From Chrysophaeum taylorii (lineage: Eukaryota; Sar; Pelagophyceae; Pelagomonadales; Pelagomonadaceae), in the NCBI GenBank assembly GCA_029834535.1, contig JAQMWT010000268.1, positions 62,001 to 126,000 on the forward strand: DNA of 64,000 nucleotides, given 5' to 3'. Under the pieces are notes generated by a model that ran no database searches, was not told the origin of the DNA, and saw only the letters and a list, made by a program, of their open reading frames with translations. Below are positions 22,672 through 34,514 of this stretch, in pieces. Made by a program: the position numbers and the translations under genes. How positions within the stretch are numbered: the stretch's first letter is position 1; every line of letters begins with the position of its first letter.

Positions 22672-22765
22672 GAAACTGGTTCGCCCGCCCCTCTTAGCCG
22701 GACCAACGCGACCTTTCAAATAGCCCGAACCGCGGATGGTTCCCACCACACGGCCAGCCCGGTGC
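22672..22765. repeat. Dispersed repeat shared with 57.1 kb
   Basis: The segment with CCGCCCCTCTTAGCCGGACC, CCCGAACCGCGG and CCACCACACGxCC recurs at 57,121-57,205 in the same orientation with about 25% divergence by eye. Two copies are too few to define ends; the family is unnamed. Confidence 0.5.
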
Positions 22766-22869
22766 TCACGTACGCACCATCTACGTAGACGTGCGCGTCG
22801 ATGTCAGACTGAACGGACGCGTTGGGCACGTCGGCGTGGTACACGGGGAGGTTCTTGTAAGCAGCAATG

Positions 22870-25800
22870 GCTAAGACGACGCGTATAGCAGTCATCGTTG
22901 CCGACTAAACGTCCCAAAGAAATCGGCGCCAAGCGAGGCTAAGAAGCCGCGCAAGACTAACCGGGCCTTGTGCTTGATGTACTCGCCGGAGGAGTTCGTC
23001 TTGATCTTGAGGACTAGTCGACTGTCGATTGGACGAGTCGAGAGACGAGTCGAGGCATCGGGTAGAGCTAGCTTGAAACAGCCGAAGCGGACGATGTCGT
23101 GTAGTTCTTTTGGCAAGTTTTGCGATCGCCTTGATGTAGGCTTGTCGACCTTTAAGTGTAAGAAGCCCTTGTAAGCAATTGAGTTTGTACTGGTCCATAG
23201 AGATGTCGGCTCCTCGCACTTTGTATGCATCCGGGCCTACAGTGGCTGGAGAGCCATAGTTTAACAACTTTTTTTCGGGTCGAAGTAGTGTACCTCACTT
23301 CAGGATAAGCGTGCGTGGAACAAGCGGAACGGGTAGATGAGTCCGGTCCCAATTGAATCAAGGGGAGTGGTTCCTCATGAAGAACCTGAGTGATGTACTC
23401 GGTGGAAAAGAGGAGATATTCCTCCAGGTCAGTTAGGGAAGATGATGCAGAACCATATTCAGAAGATGCCCATGGGGTGTTTGTGTTATGACCGATAAAA
23501 CAGGTGGGTGTCAGGAAGGCATAGGCGTATTGCAATGGAGAGACACCGAAAGCAGCAGCAGCGTGTGTCAACGAACATGGCGGTATGTGACGGTGGAAGA
23601 AAACGAAAGGGAGCTCCATCCGTCGTAAGGTGGTAGGCTGGCAGCACATTAGGTTTGCGAGAACACACAATCGAGTAGTGGGTAACGAGATAGAAGATCG
23701 GTGCGCAAAGGAAGGAGGTGTTGTACAAGCAAAGCCTGTTCCCCCTCTGGGCTGATAGCTGTCCAGTGAATACCACCAGAGATGTTGAGGGCGGAGAGGG
23801 TGGGAGATTGAAATCGAGAAGACGATGCTGAAGGTCGCATCGAAAATCAGCGAGTTTGCCACCAGTGGATTTGTAGGCGCCAACAGTAGAGGCTTGAAGC
23901 CGAGCAGAAATGGAGGCCATGGATGAGGAGGCTTTGCGTTGGTTGGGGCGCCGAGAACCTGGGACAAGCTCAAGATTATCTTGTGAAAACAGGTCCTTTT
24001 AGGATGGAAGTAGTGGTGGTGGCGAGAGATTATCGTCATTGACGGTTGGTGGAGCGGTAGGAGCAGTGTTAGAAGTTGACTGAGACGAGGACGGAGCGGG
24101 TGCGGGTTGAGGAGGAGATGAAGGAGCAGGAGTAGTGGGTTGCCCCCTCTGAGTTAGATTCCGCCTCTGCAACGCATCATCGGGATCATCATCTCGATCG
24201 GGTGTAACTTCGAAAGATTGGGTTGAGCATCAGTTGGATGAGCATGTTCAGGGTCAAGTATGGAGCGCTTTAGCATATAATTGAAGATGAGCGTGGAGGA
24301 GCCGCGAATTTGCCCGTTTTCTGGGTTGAGAACGACGTCAGCTTGATGATCAACGTGTGGGGACACAAGCGGATTGTGCGCATTTGCGCAGCAGAGGTAA
24401 AGATACCTGCGGCGCGAAGGTTCATACTTGTGATGCTCATGTGGCTCCAAGATTAGGAAGTATTCACTGCCGATGATCTTGAGGTAGGTCATGTTGAGGG
24501 GTGCTAAGTTGGTTATGCAGAAATTGTTGAAGTCTTACCACAGCATGATGAATGCGTTCAAGAGTTGCATTTGGGAGAAAGTTATACTGGACTGTGTGAA
24601 TGACAGCCCAAGGGAAGTGGATGGCAGGCTCAACAATCTTAGCACCACGGTAATGGGCATTGAGAAGGTTACGAAGGCGGGTAGAGGAGGCGGAGGCAAT
24701 GAAGCCTACACTTTGCTCTACGTCGTGGTTAAACGAATGAAAAGATAAAGCGGAAAGGCGATGAGGTTAATGCCTTTGTCAACACGGTACGGTGTGGTGA
24801 CATGTCGGCTAAAGTAAGGCCGAAAAGCGTCAGAGTAGACTGTTCGTAGATGGACGTTGAGTTGGGTTCTGTAATTGTTATACAGAAAGTCTAGTGCCTG
24901 TGTGAACTCAGTCGCATTGGTTGTGCGCGTGAAGAACGCGAGAAGAAATTTTGACAGTAGTTCTTTAAATAAAATGATGTGAGTAAAGCCGCCCCATTCA
25001 GAAGGAATGGTGACATAGCCACCGTCGCCAGCCCAAACTTCACCCGGTTGGTGAGTTTGTTCAAAATTGGGCTTGGTAAAATTAAAGTGATCACGGCCAT
25101 GTCGTTTGTTGTGACTTATGCAATCGATGCAGATGTCGCGGTACGGGATATCACAAGCAGAAAACCCGGGACGTGCAAGTACGTCAGGGGTTTTTGTGGC
25201 GACATTGTCAGGGCAGTGATGAGTACGGAAGCGGTTTGCCCGCTCTTTAGCATTTTGATGTTCCACTGTGCCGTGCTGTAGGACTTTGCGAGGAATAGAC
25301 CTTGCGGGAATGTGCTTTTTCCTACGCGCGCTGAATTTAAGTTCCGTACGCGGATCTAAGGAGGGTATATTTTCTGCGTCGTTAGAGGCGTCGTCAGCAT
25401 GTTCATCTGAAGCTGCTGAAGTAAGTGCTTCTTCAGGTGCATTGCCAGAGGAGCGGTAGTTTAACAACATTTCGGTCTAGCTTCGGTTGGCGATGCGACT
25501 CATGAATGCGCACGCTTGGGAAATAGTACCACACCTGTTACTGAGGTGAGACAACTCATAAGTGATGAAGGTAGACTCATACGTCGTCTTCTGTAGTGCA
25601 GCATCATGCTGGATATTAGGTGCCAACATAAGAGACTTCATGTCGAAAACTATGCGACAGAGGTGAGTATAAAGAAAGTGATATAAGTACCAGCTGGCAG
25701 TGCATTGCCCAGAAGGTCGCAGCAGAGATCACTCTTGAGGGACAGCAAGAGGGGCTCTTGCGCACGGGTATGGTTGCTGGCACGTATAAGTTCTGGGCCT

Positions 25801-28800
25801 GTTGGATAACGTAGCTTTCCATTGCGAGGATCAAGTAGGATAATGTTGGTATAGCCACGTATGGTAGGTAAGGGGGCGAGCATGGAATGAATCTTAGAGC
25901 CAAGCTTGCGATCACTGTTCCGGAAGTAGCCAAGGTAGCGACTATGGGACAAGTGATAGTCTTCCAGTGCGAAATGTTTGTACCTAAAGCAGAAGTGATC
26001 GTTGGTAGGATCATAAGTTACACAGTGCGGAATAACAAGATTACAATGGGCAAGAAGACTCTTAATGGCAGGAAGATTGCTATGAGCTGTATTGACCTGA
26101 GGATACGCCTGCACAAGCCAAAGGTAGCCTTGAAAAGGTTCTAGATGTATGGACTTGTCAGCAGAGTTATCGGAAGGAGTCCGTGTATAAGTTGATCCAA
26201 GTAAGTCGATTGACGCTTTGTACTTGATAGTATTGTTTTCAACAAGGAGGTTGCCGTCGGCGTGTTTATCTCCGGTAAGGAAGTAGATGTTGTAGGTGGT
26301 GGATGAGTTTTTAAGAATAAGCTGAGTGCAGATTGGTTAGTTTCGAAAATCGTGACATAATAGGACACAAGAGTAGGTGAGTTAGGCAAAGCCTGGCGAG
26401 GCATTATAGAGTGTTATGAATGCTTTGAGTCGAATGGGATTAGAAGAGCCAGGTAGTGGTTTATTGGAGGTGCGCTTGAATCCCACGTTGTGATAGGTGC
26501 ATTCGGAATGTGAGTTATGTGTGGTTTGTTCGAGAGCTTGTTGGGAGTGAAGCCTGAGAAACAGAAGGTTTGGAGTTTCAAGCTCACTCATGCTCCAACG
26601 AACAGATCCTGTGCGAGAGTATAGTGGAAAGGTTTCAGGTGAAGTCAGAATCGGCGGGTCTGGGTATACTCGTATCCAATCCTTGGCTAGGTCTTTCGAC
26701 AACCAAGGAGATTTTGGAATAGCAGAGAGATCGTCTTCTATATCTAGAAAGCTTTTGGGGTGTTGATTGGGCCAGGAGAGCATGTTGATGTTGCCTGTGT
26801 TATACCTGCGGGCAACACACATCCACCTTTCTCGAGATTGATAATCACCGCAGAGAAAAGTTGGGAATCGGTCAAAGACACCAGCCGTGTAGTTTAGGGT
26901 GGCATGGATAAGGTTAGCCGCAGAGATATGATCACGATGTACCTGTTAATGAGGAGGTGTCGTCTCTGCTAAGAGTACGAGGGGGTTGAGCAGCTTGATG
27001 ACGGTTAGCATGCTATCGAATAGGGCATCGTCCAGAAGGCTGGTCAAATCAGAAGTTTTGGTATTCTTCAGGAAACTCCGGTTAGTACACCGAGGGGGGT
27101 GTGATTTCTAGAATATCACAATACAGTTCGACTCTCCTCGTCAGTGATAGAGTGGAGATGATTTATAAAGGAGGGGAGGGATTGGAAAATCAGCACATCT
27201 GGAAATCGTATTCGTAACATGCGAACAAGAGTATCATCGGACTCGACAACAACTTTAACATTGATGTTCAAGGCTAAGTCATTATTGACTTGCGAGAGAA
27301 ACGCAGGAGTTGATAAACCAGAACATAGGAACATGACAGACGGTTTACGGAATTTGCCATTTTCAACAGATATGAACACTGGTCAGGAATGCGGTCACAC
27401 CGGCGGTGTCGTGTTATTGCGAGCGTATTCATTATCCTTGCGAAGGTTAAGTAGTAAAGGGCGGAGCCAGGGACGTGAAGGCAATTTGGTCATGAGGTAC
27501 GAATAATTTTGACAAATGTCTCTATTCTCATTGTAGCGTTTGAGCGGAAAAGCCAACGATCTTAGCTCCATGTTCCTGTCACGAGCTAGCGTGTAAAGTA
27601 AACAAGGTAGTGCCGATAATTCGTGGTCCACGAAATGGATAGGTATTTTAGCGTCTTTGTCGATAGTACTTGTTAGATTGGACAAAAGCGGCTTTTCGCT
27701 ACAATTAAGAGTTATTGTCAGTTGAGCTTTGTTCCACTTTGATGCGGAAAGGATGAAGAGATGACGCCCTTTCACTGGTTGCATAGTCAATTCTCACATA
27801 ACCGATACCAGGACGAGCTGGTGACGGTGTCACAATGTTCCTAGTCAGCATTAATTGCGAGATCTGCTGTTGACCTGTAGCAGCTTGAACAACGGGAGCG
27901 ATTTTAGGATCGACAGGGACAATATGGTTTAAGAGTAAACTCAAAGGTTCAAGGCGGAGCGGGCGTGGAAGGGGGGCAGCTCAGAGTGGTCAATCAGAGA
28001 TTCGAGAGCAAAGGAAGGTGGGGCGAGTGGGCGAGTAAGCGAGAGCTACTTACGGCACGATGGCGCCCAAGACGACGAATGTCAGTGAATATGGTTAGGT
28101 ATTGCAAAATCGAAAGTTGTCATCAAGGATATTGATGCACAACTATCCAGTTATAGGAATTGGCAATAAGGGCGCAGTTTATGATCCCTCATGTATTTAG
28201 TTAGGAATGCATTCTCGCTGTGGACACTGGTGGACGAAATGCTTACTGCAAACAGACTGAGCTGACTCATTAAATTGGACGGGATGATGACTCTGGTGAA
28301 GGTGATTGGAGCTACCAGAGGAGTCGGTTCCCCATTGTCAGTGCCCATGCCATTTTCAATGTCAAAGGGTGACAGTAGTCCAGTATTTGAAGATTGAGTC
28401 TGAGTAGAGTTAGATTGATCCGAGATTTGTGCTGAGTTGTGACGGCACATTGCTGCTGTCACGTGTGACGAAAGCATATGCAACTGAGGATGCAGCTTAG
28501 CAATAGAGTCTTCCGTGAAGTGTACGGGAAGCGAAGTCGCGGTTGCGTCAGTATGACCATCGGGCGTTGTCGCCTTTGAATACGAATTGGGTTCAAGAAC
28601 AGCAGTCTGTTCTGCCCCATAGTTTAACGACATTTTCGGTCGAAAGCAGATGTGTTTAGGCGTCATGAACAATATCTTCGGCATAATTAAGTTGCTCATT
28701 AAGGCGAAGAACTTCGGTGTTATCGTCCGAAGCGCATGTAGTGATGATGTCTGCAGAGTGCAGTAAGGTGTTGAGCAATTTGTCTATGTTGTCCTGTAGT

Positions 28801-29345
28801 TAAGAGGTAGTTGCGTTGTGAGGGGCATGACGAGAGAGCTCTTTGTACTGCGCTTTGAGTGCATGCGCTGTATGTTTAGTGCGATCAAGAAGTTTCATAT
28901 CTGATCGGGCGGGGCGATCGGAAGTTCGCGCATACACTGGTTTGTCATTAGACAGACCAGGACCACGGGATTTGGTAACATAAGAGTTGCCAGGACGATA
29001 GTAGCTCAGATCATTGCGAGAAAACGGCCGACTCGCATCTTTGGCGTTTCTGAGGCGCCTACGGTTAAACGAGGGTTTGGAAGATCCAGTGGTTGCAGCA
29101 GCTAGAGACATAAAGACGTGAGCCGTATGGTCAAGCTCAGTGTCAGTGTCATCCGGCAGCTTAGTTTGTAGTACTTTTGGTTTTTGACGGATTGATAGAC
29201 CCTCCACATAGGGTATCCTAGAGACAGGAGGCTACAGGCGCCTTTTGTCTTCAGAGTTGATGGAAACGGAATTGTAGGGGTCCAATGCAAACTCCAGTAT
29301 GTGGGATGATTCAGACGGGTGACGCAGGTCATTCGACTCAGGTTG
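22870..29345 (-). mobile_element. Degenerate Ty1/Copia-type retroelement with a C5-methyltransferase-like segment
   Basis: This is a minus-strand fossil, clearly lower in GC than the gene-bearing part. In element order: a gag-like basic region (29.3-28.8 kb), a linker region (28.7-28.1 kb), a segment with C5-cytosine-methyltransferase-like motifs (about 27.4-26.4 kb), a zinc-binding pre-integrase region and integrase (25.4-24.7 kb, e.g. PGEVWAGDGGYVTIP), a linker (24.5-23.3 kb) and the start of the reverse transcriptase (about 23.2-22.9 kb, GEYIKHKARLVLRG). It is truncated on the right by the family C array and has no recognised LTRs. It is broken many times (ten or more) and old. A motif around TAGTTTAAC recurs three times, at about 28.62, 25.45 and 23.25 kb. 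Confidence 0.7.
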
Positions 29346-29349
29346 AGCT

Positions 29350-31860
29350 CTTGGAGAAGGGTGACGTCCTGCTGGGATCGGGCGGCCTGGGTGGGGTTCC
29401 CCGAGGCGGCGACATGGGTGAGGGCGGTGAGGGCACAGCGAGCCCGGCCTAATGCGCTGGCGACCCCCCACTCAGCTTGTCTTTAAATGTCGACTGCTAA
29501 GAGGGGGGCACTCAGTTTGTCTTTAAATGTCGACTGCTAAGAGGGGGGTGTGTGTGGGGAGCATGAAGGATGTGGGTGGGTTTGTGGGGTATGAGGGATG
29601 TGCCTGACGGGCGGAGATAAGTACGCGGGACCTAGTCGGGGTCATCGCCGAGGCGTGGGCAGGCGAAGAGAGGACGGGCCCCGCCCGTAGGTCGTACGCA
29701 TGCTGCCGCCGGACGTATGTGCGACGAAGGGTGACGTCCTGCTGGGATCGGGCGGCCTGGGTGGGGTTCCCCGAGGCGGCGACATGGGTGTGTGGGTGAG
29801 GGCGGTGAGGGCACAGCGAGCCCGGCCTAATGCGTTGGCGATCCCCCACTCAGCTTGTCTTTAAATGTCGACTGCTAAGAGGGGGGCACTCAGTTTGTCT
29901 TTAAATGTCGACTGCTAAGAGGGGGGTGTGTGTGGGGAGCATGAAGGATGTGGGTGGGTTTGTGGGGTATGAGGGGTGTGCCTGACGGGCGGAGATAAGT
30001 ACGCGGGACCTAGTCGGGGTCATCGCCGAGGCGCAGGCGAAGAGAGGACGGGCCCCGCCCGTAGGTCGCACGCATGCTGCCGCCGGACGTATGTGCGACG
30101 AAGGGTGACGTCCTGCTGGGATCGGGCGGCCTGGGTGGGGTTCCCCGAGGCGGCGACATGGGTGAGGGCGGTGAGGGCACAGCGAGCCCGGCCTACTGCG
30201 TTGGCGATCCCCCACTCAGCTTGTCTTTAAATGTCGACTGCTAAGAGGGGGGCACTCAGTTTGTCTTTAAATGTCGACTGCTAAGAGGGGGGTGTGTGTG
30301 GGGAGCATGAAGGATGTGGGTGGGTTTGTGGGGTATGAGGGATGTGCCTGACGGGCGGAGATAAGTACGCGGGACCTAGTCGGGGTCATCGCCGAGGCGT
30401 GGGGCAGGCGAAGAGAGGACGGGCCCCGCCCGTAGGTCGTACGCATGCTGCCGCCGGACGTATGTGCGACGAATGGTGACGTCCTGCTGGGATCTGGCGG
30501 CCTGGGTGGGGTTCCCCGAGGCGGCGACATGGGTGAGGGCGGTGAGGGCACAGCGAGCCCGGCCTAATGCGTTGGCGATCCCCCACTCACGGTAGATGCG
30601 GCGAGTTTGGGCCGCCTTTGCCTCTGTGAAGTCTTCTTTTCACTACTAATCGACAGATGTTTGTCTGTCTGTCTGTTTGTTTGTTTGTCTTTAAATGTCT
30701 TAACTACTAATCGACAGATGTTTGTCTGTCTGTCTGTCTGTCTTTAAATGTCGACTGCTAAGAGGGTGTGTGGGGAGCATGAAGGATGTGGGTGGGTTTG
30801 TGGGGTATGAGGGATGTGCCTGACGGGCGGAGATAAGTACGCGGGACCTAGTCGGGGTCATCGCCGAGGCGTGGCAGGCGAAGAGAGGATGGGCCCCGCC
30901 CGTAGGTCGCGCATGCTGCCGCCGGACGTATGTGCGACGAAGGGTGACGTCCTGCTGGGATCGGGCGGCCTGGGCGGGGTTCCCCGAGGCGGCGACATGG
31001 GTGAGGGCGGCGAGGGCACAGCGAGCCCGGCCTAATGCGTTGGCGACCCCCCACTCACGGTAGTCTGTCTGTCTGTTTGTTTGTCTTTAAATGTCGACTG
31101 CTAAGAGGGGGGGGTGCGTGTGGGGAGCATGAAGGATGTGGGTGGGTTTGTGGGGTATGAGGATGTGCCTGACGGGCGGAGATAAGTACGCGGACCTAGT
31201 CGGGGTCATCGCCGAGGCGTGGGGCAGGCGAAGAGAGGACGGGCCCCGCCCGTAGGTCGTACGCATGCTGCCGCCGGAGGTATGTGCGACGAAGGGTGAC
31301 GTCCTGCTGGGATCGGGCGGCCTGGGCGGGGTTCCCCGAGGCGGCGACATGGGTGAGGGCGGTGAGGGCACAGCGAGCCCGGCCTACTGCGTTGGCGATC
31401 CCCCACTCACGGTAGTCTGTCTGTCTGTTTGTTTGTCTTTAAATGTCGACTGCTAAGAGGGGGGGGTGCGTGTGGGGAGCATGAAGGATGTGGGTGGGTT
31501 TGTGGGGTATGAGGGATGTGCCTGACGGGCGGAGATAAGTACGCGGGACCTAGTCGGGGTCATCGCCGAGGCGTGGGGCAGGCGAAGAGAGGACGGGCCC
31601 CGCCCGTAGGTCGTACGCATGCTGCCGCCGGACGTATGTGCGACGAAGGGTGACGTCCTGCTGGGATCGGGCGGCCTGGGCGGGGTTCCCCGAGGCGGCG
31701 ACATGGGTGAGGGCGGTGAGGGCACAGCGAGCCCGGCCTAATGCGTTGGCGATCCCCCACTCACGGTAGATGCGGCGAGTTTGGGCCGCCTTTGCCTCTG
31801 TGAAGTTGGCGCAGCCGCTTGTCACCCAGGTTCGCGCAGCGATGCGCTCTACGCATGTTT
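29350..31860 (-). repeat. Tandem/nested array of family C (retroposon-like) units
   Basis: About six long units (roughly 320-420 bp, beginning near 29,520, 29,897, 30,258, 30,749, 31,085 and 31,437) alternate with 36-bp stubs. Read on the minus strand each unit ends ...CTTAGCAGTCGACATTTAAA followed by a (GACA/AACA)n tail. The upstream part has an open frame with SGCANFTEAKAAQTRRI and LTALTHVAASGNPAQAARS, ending at a TAG (GACCCCGACTAG). Units differ mainly in how far they extend away from the tail: 36 bp, about 340 bp, and about 420 bp for the last. That is the pattern of 5'-truncated retroposed copies landing in one another's tails rather than of simple unequal exchange. The encoded protein is unrecognised. 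Confidence 0.75.
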
Positions 31861-31865
31861 GTTTG

Positions 31866-32511
31866 TCCCTCGATTTAGGGTAAGGATCAGGTTAGGCGCG
31901 AGAGTAAAGGATCAGGTAGGCGCGAGAGCCAGACAGTGATCCTCCAAGCCGTCTACGGCGACCTCGCAGACTATTTCCACGACCCGCGGCGGCTCTTTCA
32001 GCGCGCCATTCTCACGCCCCGTCGAAACGATGTTGTCGATGCTGACAACGCGCGCATGACCGCGGAGACGAGGCGTCGGAGTTCTTTTCGGCTGACTAGG
32101 CTGGGTCGGAAGACGACGCCTCGCTCTTTACAGTAGAGTTTTGAACTCCCTGACAACCAACGGCATGCTGACTTTGATCGCGAGCTTAATGTCTTCGCAA
32201 TCTCGACCCGTCGCACGGCCACTGCAACGGTACCAGATACATGATCGATCTTGTTGTTGTCACCGAGGCTCCTCCAACCTGTATCCCGTAAGGCCCGCCG
32301 ACGCCAAACGATCACCAAGAGCCAGGGCCAGACGCCCCGCGAGGTCGGCGTCCTCTTGGCGAAGCCCGTCTTCTGCCACGTCCAGCTCTACGTGGCTCTC
32401 TGTCGATCGGCAACCCCGAGGATATCCTCTTCTGAGTCGACGACTCCACCCTACCCCACACGTGCTGCGCAATACCGATAAGCCCCCTCCCGGCGTCTAC
32501 ACGCGCACTGT
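31866..32511 (+). mobile_element. PIF1-like (Helitron-type) helicase C-terminal block, copy 1
   Basis: Plus-strand frames carry the late motifs of PIF1 helicases: LFQRAILTPRRNDVVDADN and, after frame changes, a TINKSQGQT-type motif (here [20 protein letters not shown]) and a QLYVALCRS motif ([16 protein letters not shown]). In eukaryotic repeats such C-terminal PIF1 domains belong to Helitron RepHel proteins or to telomeric PIF1 families. No Rep domain or Helitron ends are present. The block begins at CCTCGATTTAGGGTAAGG after a (TTTG)n run. It is broken. Confidence 0.75.
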
Positions 32512-32852
32512 AGGTGAACTTACTGGGACCAGGTGAACTTACTGGGGTTTGAGATTGGGATTAGGTGAACTTAGTGACCAGGTGAACTTACTGGGACCAA
32601 GTGAACTTACTGGGGTTTTTAGAGTGAACGCAAAGGCTAGCGGCGTGTACGGATCAAAGCAGCTTAGATTGGCGGAGGTGAGAGCGACGAGCTCGAAGGA
32701 GAGTGGGGTGAGTGGATGTGAGCACGAGTGGGCTTACGCCGAACTTACTGGGGTTAGAGATTGGGACTAGGTGAACTTACTGGGACCAGGTGAACTTACT
32801 GGGGTTAGAGATTGGGACCAGGTGAACTTACTGGCGAACTTACTGGCCTGCA
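32512..32852. repeat. GAACTTACTGG satellite after helicase block 1
   Basis: About nine copies of GTGAACTTACTGGG-like units alternate with GGGACCAG and GGGTTAGAGATTGGGACTA spacers. A non-repeated core (about 32,620-32,735) lies in the middle. The same organisation follows helicase blocks 2 and 3. Confidence 0.85.
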
Positions 32853-32902
32853 CTTGTCCTAACTACTAATCGACAGATGTTTGTCTGTCTGTTTGTTTGT
32901 CT

Positions 32903-33558
32903 GTCCCTCGATTTAGGGTAAGGATCAGGTAGGCGCGAGAGTAAGGATCAGGTAGGCGCGAGAGCCAGACAGTGATCCTCCAAGCCGTCTACGGCGACCT
33001 CGCAGACTATTTCCACGACCCGCGGCGGCTCTTTCAGCGCGCCATTCTCACGCCCCGTCGAAACGATGTTGTCGATGCTGACAACGCGCGCATGACCGCG
33101 GCCTTTTTTTCCCGGAGACGAGGCGTCGGAGTTCTTTTCGGCTGACTAGGCTGGGTCGGAAGACGACGCCTCGCTCTTAACAGTCGAGTTTTCGACTCCC
33201 TGACAACCAACGGCATGCTGACTTTGATCGCGAGCTTAAAGTCTTCGCAACCTCGACCCGTCGCACGGCCACTGCAACGGTACCAGATACATGATCGATC
33301 GTGTCGTTGTCACCGAGGCTCCTCCAACCTGTATCCCGTAAGGCCCGCCGACGCCAAACGATCACCAAGAGCCAGGGCCAGACGCCCCGCGAGGTCGGCG
33401 TCCTCTTGGCGAAGCCCGTCTTCTGCCACGTCCAGCTCTGCGTGGCTCTCTGTCGATCGGTAACCCCGAGGATATGCTCTTCTGAGTCGACGACTCCACC
33501 CTACCCCACACGTGCTGCGCAATACCGATAAGCCCCCTCCCGGCGTCTACACGTGCAC
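32903..33558 (+). mobile_element. PIF1-like helicase C-terminal block, copy 2
   Basis: Nearly identical to block 1 over its whole length, starting again at the CCTCGATTTAGGGTAAGG boundary after a (TTTG/TCTG)n run. It differs by scattered substitutions and small indels, including a CCTTTTTTTCCCGG insert after GACCGCGG near 33,100. It retains LFQRAILTPRRNDVV and [17 protein letters not shown]. Confidence 0.75.
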
Positions 33559-33913
33559 TGTAGGTGAACTTACTGGGACCAGGTGAACTTACTGGGTTTA
33601 GACATTGGGACTAGGTGAACCGAGTGACCAGGTGAACTTACTGGGACCAGGTGAGCTTACCGGTGAGCTTACCGGGGTTTTGTGACAACTCAAACTTAAA
33701 GGTTGGCGGCGCGTGCGGATCAAAGCAGCTTAGATTAGCGGAGGTGAGAGCGACGAGCTCGAAGGAGAGTGGGGTGAGTGGGTGTGAGCACGAGTGGGTT
33801 TGCCGGGATAGAGATTGGGACTAAGTGAACTAACTGACCAGGTGAACTTACTGGGACCAGACCTGAACTTACTAGGGTTAGAGATTGGGACTAGGTGAAC
33901 TTACTGGCCTGCA
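33559..33913. repeat. GAACTTACTGG satellite after helicase block 2
   Basis: Same alternating pattern as the satellite after block 1, but more diverged (GTGAGCTTACCGG variants). It ends in CTTGTCCTAACTACTAATCG and a TTTG run that leads into a short family C stub at 33,962. Confidence 0.8.
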
Positions 33914-34021
33914 CTTGTCCTAACTACTAATCGACAGATGTTTGTTTGTTTGTTTGTCTGTCTTTAAATGTCGACTGCTAAGAGGGGGGTGTGTGTGTGG
34001 GGAACATGAAGGTTTGTTTCA

Positions 34022-34488
34022 AAAGGTGAGGGTAGGAATGCCGGTCCTGGTGTGTGCGAGTGCCCGGGGCTATATATACCCCGGTGCTTCCCCATCATAG
34101 TGAAACGTGAACATCTGGGGCGAGTCAAGCATGTATGCGAGACGGTGGGGACCCAGCAAACGACGACGCCATCTGCTTAAGATGAATCTGCTTAAGATGA
34201 ACATCTGCGTCGGAGATGAACATCCGGTCCAGGTAAGTGAAAGCGCCCAGATGAGGGGGTCTAGTGTGTGTGCTAGACGATGGGGCTCCAGCAGTTGGCG
34301 ACGGCAACTGCTTCGAAGGCACTCACACACTCCTTGCGGCGCAGCGGTGGGGCGGATTCGAACGCGCGAACCACCTCGAGCGCTTTAAGGGCCCATAACC
34401 AAAAGGTGGGTTATGGACCCAGAAAGGTGAGGGTAGGAATGCCGGTCCTGATGTGTGCGAGTGCCCGGGGCTATATATACCCCGGTGT
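34022..34488. mobile_element. Small element with 63-bp direct terminal repeats (TRIM-like)
   Basis: An almost identical segment (AAAGGTGAGGGTAGGAATGC through GGGGCTATATATACCCCGGTG) lies at 34,022-34,084 and 34,424-34,486, with about 340 bp between. The repeats contain a TATATATA box inside a CCCGGGG palindrome. Next to the right repeat, read on the minus strand, lies a tRNA-like stretch (GTTCGAATCC preceded by CTTAAAG). It may be a primer-binding region or a tRNA-derived piece, but the stems do not pair well. The layout fits a terminal-repeat retrotransposon in miniature; no coding capacity is seen. Confidence 0.45.
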
Positions 34489-34514
34489 GTTTGTCTGTCT
34501 TTAAATGTCGACTG

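Noticed and set aside
29350-31860. CRISPR-like array
   Set aside because: Units are long, repeats are not short palindromes with unique spacers, and the context is eukaryotic; it is a retroposon-like tandem array.
34325-34400. A functional tRNA gene on the minus strand
   Set aside because: The B-box-like word is present but T-stem and acceptor do not pair; at best a tRNA-derived relic.
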